Origin: Saprospiraceae bacterium
GTDB lineage: Bacteria > Bacteroidota > Bacteroidia > Chitinophagales > Saprospiraceae
Assembly (NCBI GenBank): GCA_014379665.1
Contig: JACMLK010000493.1
Location: forward strand, 1-10,203
Direction: 5' to 3'
Length of the DNA: 10,203 bases
The notes beneath the pieces are model-generated. The model saw only the letters and a program-made list of their open reading frames with translations. It was not told the origin of the DNA and did not search any database. The position numbers and the translations under genes are program-made. Of this stretch, positions 5,503-10,203 are shown piece by piece; the stretch's first letter is position 1, and each line of letters begins with the position of its first letter.

Positions 5503-6216
5503 ATGAAAAACATGTTTTTAATATTGAGTCTAATTGGCTTTTTATCTGTGAGTTATGTATCAAATGGTCAAAAAATACTTGAACAGGGCAATGTTAAAAT
5601 GGAATTGACAAATGTAAATTCCGATGATCCGCAAATGGCCATGAATCTTGAAATGATGAAAGGCTCAAGGACTGACTTATATTTTAAAGCGGACAAATAT
5701 GTAACGTATATGGATATGATGGGTGGTATGGTAAAAATGAAAATCTATGTAGAGCAGGTCAAAGAAGAAATGAATATGTTTTTTGACATGATGGGTCAAA
5801 AGATGTGGATTGAATCCACATTTGACAAAGCTCAAAGTGCTCAGCAAAAAGAAATCTCCGCCAAATCCAACATAGTTTATGACAAAGCAGACACCAAAGA
5901 TATCCTGGGGTATAAGTGCTATAAAATGACCGTAACAAATCCTGAAATGGAAGGTGTTACTGTAAATGGTTATGTGACTGAAGATATCAAAACCAAAGCA
6001 AATCTTATTCAGGGTTTTCAATCTCTTGAATTTGCCGGTTATCCGATGGAATTTACCATTGGTAACCCTCAATTTTCGATGACCATGACTGCGATAGAAA
6101 TCAATGATAAAGTGGATGATGCTAAATTTGTTTATGATACCAAGGGTTATAAGAAAATGACCATGGAGGAATTTCAGAAAAGCATGGGTGGCATGGGCGG
6201 AGGATTTGGATTCTGA
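5503..6216 (+). CDS. Secreted Met-rich protein, DUF4412-like
   Basis: Predicted exported protein of 237 residues. Residues 1-22 form a signal peptide (hydrophobic LILSLIGFLSV, probable cleavage after SNG). The mature part is beta-strand rich, with DTKDILGYKCYKMTV (129-143) and an AGYPMEF strand, a pattern like the DUF4412 / GLPGLI-type periplasmic proteins of Bacteroidota. The family assignment is from memory and moderate. About 26 methionines (11%) occur in clusters (PQMAMNLEMM, YMDMMGGMVKM, MFFDMMGQKM), and the tail GGMGGGFGF is glycine-rich. Molecular function is unknown; metal binding or methionine-based oxidant scavenging would be speculation. ATG start after an A/T-rich leader. It ends 34 bases before a strong terminator, so it is probably a single-gene transcript. 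Confidence 0.9.
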   Translation: MKNMFLILSLIGFLSVSYVSNGQKILEQGNVKMELTNVNSDDPQMAMNLEMMKGSRTDLYFKADKYVTYMDMMGGMVKMKIYVEQVKEEMNMFFDMMGQKMWIESTFDKAQSAQQKEISAKSNIVYDKADTKDILGYKCYKMTVTNPEMEGVTVNGYVTEDIKTKANLIQGFQSLEFAGYPMEFTIGNPQFSMTMTAIEINDKVDDAKFVYDTKGYKKMTMEEFQKSMGGMGGGFGF

Positions 6217-6249
6217 TCTTAAATAAAGTAGAATCAGATATTTATAAGG

Positions 6250-6285
6250 AGTGCCATATCGGAATGAACTGATATGGCACTTTTT
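6250..6285 (+). terminator. Intrinsic terminator after the Met-rich gene
   Basis: Perfect 11-base stem AGTGCCATATC / GATATGGCACT with a 10-base loop, followed by a run of five T. It lies 34 bases after the stop codon at 6216. Confidence 0.88.
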
Positions 6286-6370
6286 AATTGGGCTTGGAGT
6301 TGACCTTTACTTTAGATGTGGATCTGGCGTTAAGTATTATCCCATAATTAATATTATGTTAAATAGAATA

Positions 6371-6401
6371 TTTGTATAATGCCCCACTGACTATACCTTT
6401 G
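6371..6401 (+). promoter_or_regulatory. Canonical Bacteroidota promoter for pssA
   Basis: TTTG (6371-6374), a 19-base spacer and TACCTTTG (6394-6401) match the TTTG-N19/20-TAnnTTTG consensus of the Bacteroidota primary sigma factor. The predicted start near 6407 gives a leader of about 78 bases before the TTG codon. A second -7-like box, TATGTTTG (6461-6468), lies closer and would give a leader of only about 10 bases. Confidence 0.6.
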
Positions 6402-6484
6402 TCAATACCAAGTTTTATCTCATTTTAATGTGAAACTATGGGTATCTAGGAATAAATTTTTATGTTTGCAACAAAAATAACATT

Positions 6485-7180
6485 TTGAAGAAATACATTC
6501 CATCTGTTGTAACTTCGGGAAATCTTATTTGTGGATTTGCAGCGATTCAAATCGGTGACTTTTATTGGAGTCCCATTTTGTTGATGTGCAGTTTTATATT
6601 TGATGGACTGGATGGAATGGTGGCGCGTGGACTGCAGGTTACGAGTGAATTTGGTAAACAAATGGATTCCCTGGCTGATGTGATCAGTTTTGGTGTAGCT
6701 CCCTCCTATTTGTATTATTTACTTGCTCCGGACGAGTCATGGGAATGCAAAATAATTCCCTCCGTGATTGTTGTAGCAGGGACAGTACGGTTGGCCAAAT
6801 TTAATATATCCCCGGCAAAAAAATACTTTCAGGGCTTACCTATCCCAGCCAATGCCTTATTTTATATAGGTATCTTTTTTGCATTAGAAAACGACAGTCA
6901 GCTTTTTATTGATTTTTTTAATTCCAAAACCAATTATTTACTGACACCGATATTTATGAGCATCATGATGGTGAGTTTCGGATTCAGGATGTTTTCGATA
7001 AAAGGCATGTCCAGACAATGGAAAGACAATATTTACCATTATATCATGGCTGTCGTTGTAATCGTAATTTCCATTAGTTGTAAATACGAATCCATTTCAT
7101 ATATAGTTTTGGCCTATATTGTACTTTCTATTATCAATACATTAACAAGCAAATACCTCGAGAAAACAAAAATTGTATGA
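6485..7180 (+). CDS. pssA: CDP-diacylglycerol--serine O-phosphatidyltransferase
   Basis: Integral membrane enzyme that joins serine to CDP-diacylglycerol, giving phosphatidylserine and CMP, the first committed step to phosphatidylethanolamine. The full CDP-alcohol phosphotransferase signature D-x2-D-G-x2-A-R-x8-G-x3-D-x3-D is present: D40, D43-G44, A47-R48, G57, D61, D65. RLAKFN (102-107) and GLPIPANA (118-125) are typical of the type II (Bacillus-like) PssA. Several hydrophobic segments are visible (about 11-40, 63-82, 90-105, 122-135, 155-170, 185-198, 203-220). At 231 residues it is full length. TTG is the only sensible start: the frame is stopped at 6431 and has no ATG between. No psd gene is next to it. 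The ferredoxin gene follows 56 bases later with its own possible promoter. Confidence 0.95.
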   Translation: MKKYIPSVVTSGNLICGFAAIQIGDFYWSPILLMCSFIFDGLDGMVARGLQVTSEFGKQMDSLADVISFGVAPSYLYYLLAPDESWECKIIPSVIVVAGTVRLAKFNISPAKKYFQGLPIPANALFYIGIFFALENDSQLFIDFFNSKTNYLLTPIFMSIMMVSFGFRMFSIKGMSRQWKDNIYHYIMAVVVIVISISCKYESISYIVLAYIVLSIINTLTSKYLEKTKIV

Positions 7181-7188
7181 TTTTGGCG

Positions 7189-7196
7189 TAACTTTG
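7189..7196 (+). promoter_or_regulatory. Candidate -7 box for the ferredoxin gene (TAACTTTG)
   Basis: Perfect TAnnTTTG match in the short spacer after pssA, 40 bases before the ATG. A -33 TTTG at proper spacing is lacking. The ferredoxin gene could also be read through from pssA. Confidence 0.4.
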
Positions 7197-7236
7197 CGTC
7201 TTATTTTTAGTTGTATTGCGTATAATATATTAAGAA

Positions 7237-7584
7237 ATGGCGATTATAATTACTGATGAGTGTATCAATTGCGGAGCTTGTGAACCTGAGTGTCCCAATA
7301 ATGCCATTTATGAAGGAGGTGTCGAATGGGCTATAAAAGATGGTTCGGGCGTCACAGGCATATATATACTTGAAGATGGCAGAGCTGTTGATTCAGCTTC
7401 AAAACAAAAACCAATCATGGATGATTACTACTATATAGTGCCGGATAAATGCACCGAATGTGTGGGTTTTCATGAAGAACCGCAATGCGCTGCCGTATGT
7501 CCGGTGGATTGTTGCATTCCGGATCCTGACAGAGTGGAGTCAAAGGAAAAACTTTTAGCAAGAAAATCGGCATTGCATTTGTGA
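7237..7584 (+). CDS. YfhL-like 2[4Fe-4S] ferredoxin, Bacteroidota form
   Basis: Small cytoplasmic electron carrier of 115 residues. The first motif is C-x2-C-x2-C-x3-C-P (Cys9, 12, 15, 19) and the second is C-x2-C-x8-C-x3-C-P (Cys72, 75, 84, 88). The extended second spacing ([13 protein letters not shown]) is the hallmark of the YfhL / Alvin-type ferredoxins with two low-potential [4Fe-4S] clusters. Compared with E. coli YfhL, about 30 extra residues (27-62, including [11 protein letters not shown]) separate the motifs. As I recall, this insert is common to Bacteroidota homologues. An extra CC pair (92-93) follows the last ligand. Redox partners are not evident from neighbours. A 7-mer repeat array starts at its stop codon. 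Confidence 0.95.
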   Translation: MAIIITDECINCGACEPECPNNAIYEGGVEWAIKDGSGVTGIYILEDGRAVDSASKQKPIMDDYYYIVPDKCTECVGFHEEPQCAAVCPVDCCIPDPDRVESKEKLLARKSALHL

Positions 7585-7636
7585 ATTAAGATTTGGTGAA
7601 TGGTAAAAGGTAAAAGGTGACTGATGAATGGAGAAT
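7583..7636 (+). repeat. Heptanucleotide repeat array 3
   Basis: Starting with the GA of the ferredoxin TGA stop (GAATTAA), the sequence runs in 7-base phase: GGTGAAT, GGTAAAA twice, GGTGACT, GATGAAT, GGAGAAT (7595-7636). It is more degenerate than arrays 1 and 2 but has the same period, strand and position relative to a stop codon. Confidence 0.65.
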
Positions 7637-7641
7637 TTACT

Positions 7642-7673
7642 AAATTGCTAAGTTGCGAAATTGTTAAGCTGCG
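7642..7673. repeat. Octanucleotide repeat between convergent genes (4 units)
   Basis: AAATTGCT, AAGTTGCG, AAATTGTT and AAGCTGCG are four 8-base units, best seen as two 16-base copies matching at 14 of 16 positions. They end five bases short of the stop codon of the minus-strand gene. No strong bidirectional terminator hairpin is seen in this convergent spacer, only a weak bulged stem before GGGTTTTT. Confidence 0.6.
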
Positions 7674-7678
7674 GGTTT

Positions 7679-9031
7679 TTAATGGAAATAATATCGGACT
7701 GCCGTTTCAAAACCTGAATAATTAGTTTCATAGTTGTTTAGTGACAGATCATTGTTTGTAAATCCGCCTGCATTTGATTCATGGAATGGAACAGAAGTAT
7801 TTTTAGATCTTATAAGATACAAATTACCTGATATACTGAATTTACGATGTATTCTCCACTCCACTCCTGCATTTAAAGTAGTGATCCACTTTTGATACAA
7901 TGGTTCTATAGATCTGATTTTAGTCTCAGATAATGTTTGGCCTTGATTATACTTGGTATACAGTTGTTGTGCATCATCATTTAATGCATAAGACGCGTGT
8001 AAAAAAGATCCAAAATTCACTGAACCGTTAATGCTGATTTTACCACTAAATAAGTATTTGGCTCCTACCTGAAATTCCAGATAATCAGTCCTCTTAGTGA
8101 TGGCTCTTGTAATATGTTCATTGATGGCTGTGACCTTATCACCTGACAAATTGAGGGTATTGCCCACAAAACCGTCAGTCATATCATTACTGGACTGCTC
8201 AGCATTATTTGTTACAGCATCGGATCGCAGAAACACACTATTTGATGTATAACTCCTGATTCCAATCCGGGAGAACAAATGTATTTTATTATGCAGACTG
8301 TACTCCGCAAAAATACCGGCTAAGTAATTTTCTGTAGTTTTAAAATTTGAAGTCGAAAGCCCCAATGTGGCGCCAAACTGCCAATTTACGGATTTGGATA
8401 GTTGGACCATATTTAATTTAGGAGCTTGTACAAATGATATATACTGTAATGGTGCAACATGAATTGGCAAAGGAAAAATCACCTTATCTAATGACACAGC
8501 ACGTTCCGTGGTCTCAGGTAAATCGCCGTTACTGTCAAGTTTACTCATGTCGGCCATCTCAGCACTCCCTACCCTTTCTACATCATTGCTTAATCCCGAT
8601 CCCTGAGTAAATGCTGATGATGGAATGTTAGCCTCGTTTTTGCTAATATTACTGATATGCTTAGCACTACTTAAATTCTTTTTGTGAAATGCACTGCCAT
8701 TGTCCTGAATTTTATTTTTGGCAGTAGTAGGTGTAAATTGACCTGAAGCATTATTTTGAGGAAGTTCATTCTCCTTAACAGCAAAATCAGAATCAGGTAA
8801 TTTATTGATGTTCAATGGTAATATCTTTTTGACCTTTCCTGTTACTTCGTCAGACATTGACTGATTGCCTATCCAAATAGAAATCAGTGCGAATAAAAAC
8901 ACTACGAACGACCACATAAAAAAGATCATTTTTCTTTCTTTCCTCTTTACCGGCATCTCCAGATCAAGCATATCATGCATCCTGACCCAGTTGTCCTGTA
9001 TGATTTTATCGAGTGAATCTTTATTTTCCAT
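7679..9031 (-). CDS. Anti-sigma-like membrane protein with C-terminal beta-barrel-like domain
   Basis: This 450-residue protein is encoded directly after and overlapping an ECF sigma gene. Residues 1-34 form a short charged helical cytoplasmic segment (MENKDSLDKIIQDNWVRMHD...), the right place and size for sigma binding. Residues 35-55 are one hydrophobic transmembrane helix. Residues 56-210 are a low-complexity Ser/Asn/Lys-rich linker. Residues 215-450 alternate hydrophobic and polar residues in repeated strands (WQFGATLGLS, IHLFSRIGIRSY, YLEFQVGAKYLF, ISINGSVNFGSF, WITTLNAGVEWRI, FSISGNLYLI), ending ETAVRYYFH like an outer-membrane beta-barrel. No enzyme motif is seen. The role as an anti-sigma factor that senses the envelope is inferred from synteny and topology. 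It might instead be an envelope structural protein controlled by the sigma factor. Confidence 0.85.
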   Translation of the reverse strand: MENKDSLDKIIQDNWVRMHDMLDLEMPVKRKERKMIFFMWSFVVFLFALISIWIGNQSMSDEVTGKVKKILPLNINKLPDSDFAVKENELPQNNASGQFTPTTAKNKIQDNGSAFHKKNLSSAKHISNISKNEANIPSSAFTQGSGLSNDVERVGSAEMADMSKLDSNGDLPETTERAVSLDKVIFPLPIHVAPLQYISFVQAPKLNMVQLSKSVNWQFGATLGLSTSNFKTTENYLAGIFAEYSLHNKIHLFSRIGIRSYTSNSVFLRSDAVTNNAEQSSNDMTDGFVGNTLNLSGDKVTAINEHITRAITKRTDYLEFQVGAKYLFSGKISINGSVNFGSFLHASYALNDDAQQLYTKYNQGQTLSETKIRSIEPLYQKWITTLNAGVEWRIHRKFSISGNLYLIRSKNTSVPFHESNAGGFTNNDLSLNNYETNYSGFETAVRYYFH

Positions 9032-9584
9032 ATTGGTAAGTACTATTATTTAAATTAAACATGGCCTGCAATTTCTTTCTTGCTTCTGATAAGTACCATT
9101 TGGAAGTACCTTCCGATATACTGAGACACTCCCCTATTTCTTTATGATTGTATCCTTCAATAGCATATTTGACAAAAACTTCCTTAAAAGAACCTTTCAA
9201 AGTATTGATTTTTAGAATGATATCATCGTAATCGTGTAGTTCCGGTTCATATGAAGGTATTTTTTCCGAGTGGTCATCTATCAGGAGGAATCTCATTTGT
9301 CTGTTTTCCTTTCTGAAATGATCTGCCAACGTATTGAACGTAATCCTTCTGATCCACCCCTCAAGTGAACCGCGTGATTCAAATTTGTGGATATTTTTAA
9401 AAACGGTTAAAAAAGCATCATTCAGAATGGCACAAATAGTGTAATCATCTTTGGAATACCTCAGACACATCTGATACATACTTTGGAAATATTTCTTATA
9501 GAGTACCTCCTGATATTTTCTATCATTATTCACACAACCTTTGATGAGGTTATGTTCCTCTATATTTGAAATGTTATGTATCAC
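9021..9584 (-). CDS. ECF-type RNA polymerase sigma factor
   Basis: Sigma-70 family, extracytoplasmic function type, 187 residues. Region 2 spans about 12-92, with the core-binding/-10 melting part (YKKYFQSMYQMCLRYSKD, LNDAFLTVFKNIHKF, SLEGWIRRITFNTLADHFRK). Region 4 spans about 125-178, with the -35-binding helix-turn-helix YNHKEIGECLSISEGTSKWYLSEARKKL (145-172). No region 1.1 or 3 is present. The start is GTG; an ATG one base earlier in another frame stops at once, and no in-frame ATG lies nearby. Its last 11 bases overlap the next gene, which encodes a membrane-anchored, anti-sigma-like protein, so the two are almost surely co-transcribed and translationally linked. Its target promoters cannot be inferred from this window. 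Confidence 0.94.
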   Translation of the reverse strand: MIHNISNIEEHNLIKGCVNNDRKYQEVLYKKYFQSMYQMCLRYSKDDYTICAILNDAFLTVFKNIHKFESRGSLEGWIRRITFNTLADHFRKENRQMRFLLIDDHSEKIPSYEPELHDYDDIILKINTLKGSFKEVFVKYAIEGYNHKEIGECLSISEGTSKWYLSEARKKLQAMFNLNNSTYQYGK

Positions 9585-9598
9585 ATTAAAACATTATC

Positions 9599-9627
9599 CA
9601 AAACTTAGTAGACCCTACTTAAACAAA
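9599..9627 (-). promoter_or_regulatory. Possible promoter for the sigma factor gene
   Basis: On the minus strand TTTG (9627-9624) is followed 16 bases later by TAAGTTTTG (9607-9599), an imperfect -7 box with one extra base. Spacing is short of the consensus. It might be an autoregulated ECF promoter instead, for which no motif is known here. Confidence 0.2.
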
Positions 9628-9665
9628 AAAGACGAATTTAAGTGATTTAAGGTTGGTAAATGTGC

Positions 9666-9714
9666 AAAAAAAAATGTTAGAGAGTAAAACAAGACATTTA
9701 CTTTCTAACATTTT
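9666..9714 (-). terminator. Strong intrinsic terminator for the 37-residue ORF transcript
   Basis: An 18-base stem pairs 9697-9714 with 9671-9688, with a single G-T pair and an 8-base loop (9689-9696). On the minus strand it is followed by an unbroken run of nine T (9674-9666, the first four inside the stem). It lies 45 bases after the stop codon at 9759 and isolates the sigma gene from upstream minus-strand transcription. Confidence 0.82.
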
Positions 9715-9758
9715 AGCTTTAGTGCTGATGATTCCGGGGGGAAGGATATAATCCTGTA

Positions 9759-9872
9759 TCAAACACCGATAAACATGTCCTGTTCCTCCTCCTGAGGAAA
9801 AGTGACAACCTTCTTCGTTTTAGTAAAAACTTTAGTGAAGAAGGATTTTGCGTTCTTCAAAAAATTGTTCAT
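9759..9872 (-). CDS. Small ORF, 37 residues, function unknown
   Basis: ATG at 9872 to TGA at 9759. The N-terminal half is basic and amphipathic (MNNFLKNAKSFFTKVF, TKTKK) and the tail is acidic and hydrophobic (PQEEEQDMFIGV). There is no signal peptide or recognisable domain. Evidence that it is real is contextual: a strong intrinsic terminator for the same strand follows 45 bases downstream with no other gene between, and a TATACTTTG box (9909-9901 on the minus strand) with TTG 22 bases further upstream lies 28 bases before the ATG. The 58-residue gene upstream is on the same strand 136 bases away, so the two may share a transcript. It could instead be a chance frame within a small RNA or 3' UTR. 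Confidence 0.5.
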   Translation of the reverse strand: MNNFLKNAKSFFTKVFTKTKKVVTFPQEEEQDMFIGV

Positions 9873-9940
9873 GGATTAAAATTTATACTTATAATACGTT
9901 CAAAGTATAAGATTGTTTCCCTATTATGTCACAATAATTT

Positions 9941-9997
9941 GTTAAGGGTAAGCATTTCATGGTTTACCCTTTCTAAATATTCGTGGTTTACCCTTAA
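9941..9997. repeat. Tandem 16-base direct repeat plus inverted half-copy
   Basis: Positions 9956-9971 and 9980-9995 match at 15 of 16 bases (TTC.TGGTTTACCCTT), with a 24-base period. TTAAGGGTAA at 9942-9951 is the exact reverse complement of TTACCCTTAA at 9988-9997, and its AAGGGTAA also pairs with the middle copy, so two alternative hairpins are possible. It sits 12 bases after the stop of the 58-residue gene and upstream of the 37-residue ORF. It could be a paired operator, a transcript-end structure or an attenuator. Confidence 0.65.
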
Positions 9998-10008
9998 TTA
10001 TTAGTCCT

Positions 10009-10185
10009 TTATCGCAAATATTTTTCCAGGTCGTCTCCTTCATTTTCGTATAGATCTTCCCAGAATTTCTTTGATTTTATGTTCACTTTGCTCTCCACAC
10101 TAAACGTCTTTTTTTTCGGTTTGACCAAATCCCGATCTTCTGGTTGCGGGGGTCTTTGATTTTTCTTTTGCTTACTAGTTTTCAT
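10009..10185 (-). CDS. Small basic protein, 58 residues, function unknown
   Basis: No family recognised. The N-terminal two-thirds are Lys/Pro/Gln-rich and probably disordered (MKTSKQKKNQRPPQPEDRD, VKPKKKTFSVESK). The C-terminus is an acidic amphipathic helix (KKFWEDLYENEGDDLEKYLR). There is no signal peptide or membrane segment. The ATG at 10185 is preferred; a TTG five codons earlier (10200) would only add FYSI-type residues at the window edge. The promoter would lie outside the window. The charge layout, a basic N-terminus and an acidic C-terminus, echoes the 37-residue ORF downstream on the same strand. This looks like a real small gene, but its role cannot be inferred. Confidence 0.65.
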   Translation of the reverse strand: MKTSKQKKNQRPPQPEDRDLVKPKKKTFSVESKVNIKSKKFWEDLYENEGDDLEKYLR

Positions 10186-10203
10186 AATACTATAAAACAA
10201 TGA

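Noticed and set aside
3936..9584. Light-regulated operon linking the Cry-DASH gene with the sigma factor
   Set aside because: The genes are 3.6 kb apart, on opposite strands and separated by a terminator and unrelated genes; no B12-binding regulator or carotenoid gene is present.
9759..9872. Type I toxin-antitoxin peptide
   Set aside because: The peptide lacks a membrane-spanning hydrophobic stretch and no antisense RNA promoter was identified; size alone is not enough.

Overview
The window looks like a chromosomal stretch from an AT-rich Bacteroidota bacterium, possibly Saprospirales-like. That placement is an inference. It rests on -7 boxes matching TAnnTTTG, one of them with a TTTG box 19 bases upstream; the lack of Shine-Dalgarno sequences; a TlpA-type thioredoxin lipoprotein; the Bacteroidota form of the YfhL-like ferredoxin; and a conserved Bacteroidota protein of unknown function. 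There are nine well or fairly well supported protein genes and one small tentative one. No rRNA, tRNA, CRISPR array, insertion sequence or phage gene was seen.

Layout. Positions 1-392 are non-coding and packed with small palindromic repeats. dapB (lysine/diaminopimelate synthesis) runs leftward at 393-1115. A divergent rightward block holds a 175-residue conserved unknown protein (1338-1865) and a thioredoxin-fold lipoprotein (2069-3379). After a second repeat-rich gap come a Cry-DASH photolyase-like gene (3936-5381, TTG start), a secreted Met-rich protein (5503-6216) with a clear terminator, the phosphatidylserine synthase gene pssA (6485-7180, TTG start) behind a textbook Bacteroidota promoter, and a dicluster ferredoxin (7237-7584). 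Facing these on the minus strand are an ECF sigma factor (9021-9584, GTG start) overlapping a gene (7679-9031) for a membrane-anchored, anti-sigma-like protein whose C-terminal half looks like an outer-membrane beta-barrel. Two small minus-strand genes lie at the right end: a 37-residue ORF backed by a strong intrinsic terminator, and a 58-residue basic protein.

The most unusual content is between the genes. Three arrays of degenerate 7-base units (GAATNNN/GAACGAN-like) start at or immediately after the stop codons of three different rightward genes (1863, 3377, 7582). A separate family of short hairpins (AAGTT-loop-AACTT core, CCAGCAT tag), a TCCGG-loop hairpin family and a roughly 60-base structured repeat fill the rest of the gaps. 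One hairpin module sits inside a 7-mer array. The first array fills the whole 3' gap up to the lipoprotein gene, leaving no room for an ordinary promoter.

Most genes are housekeeping or envelope functions that appear independently transcribed. The clear functional pair is the sigma factor with its overlapping membrane partner; a second likely co-transcribed pair is the 1338 gene with the lipoprotein gene.
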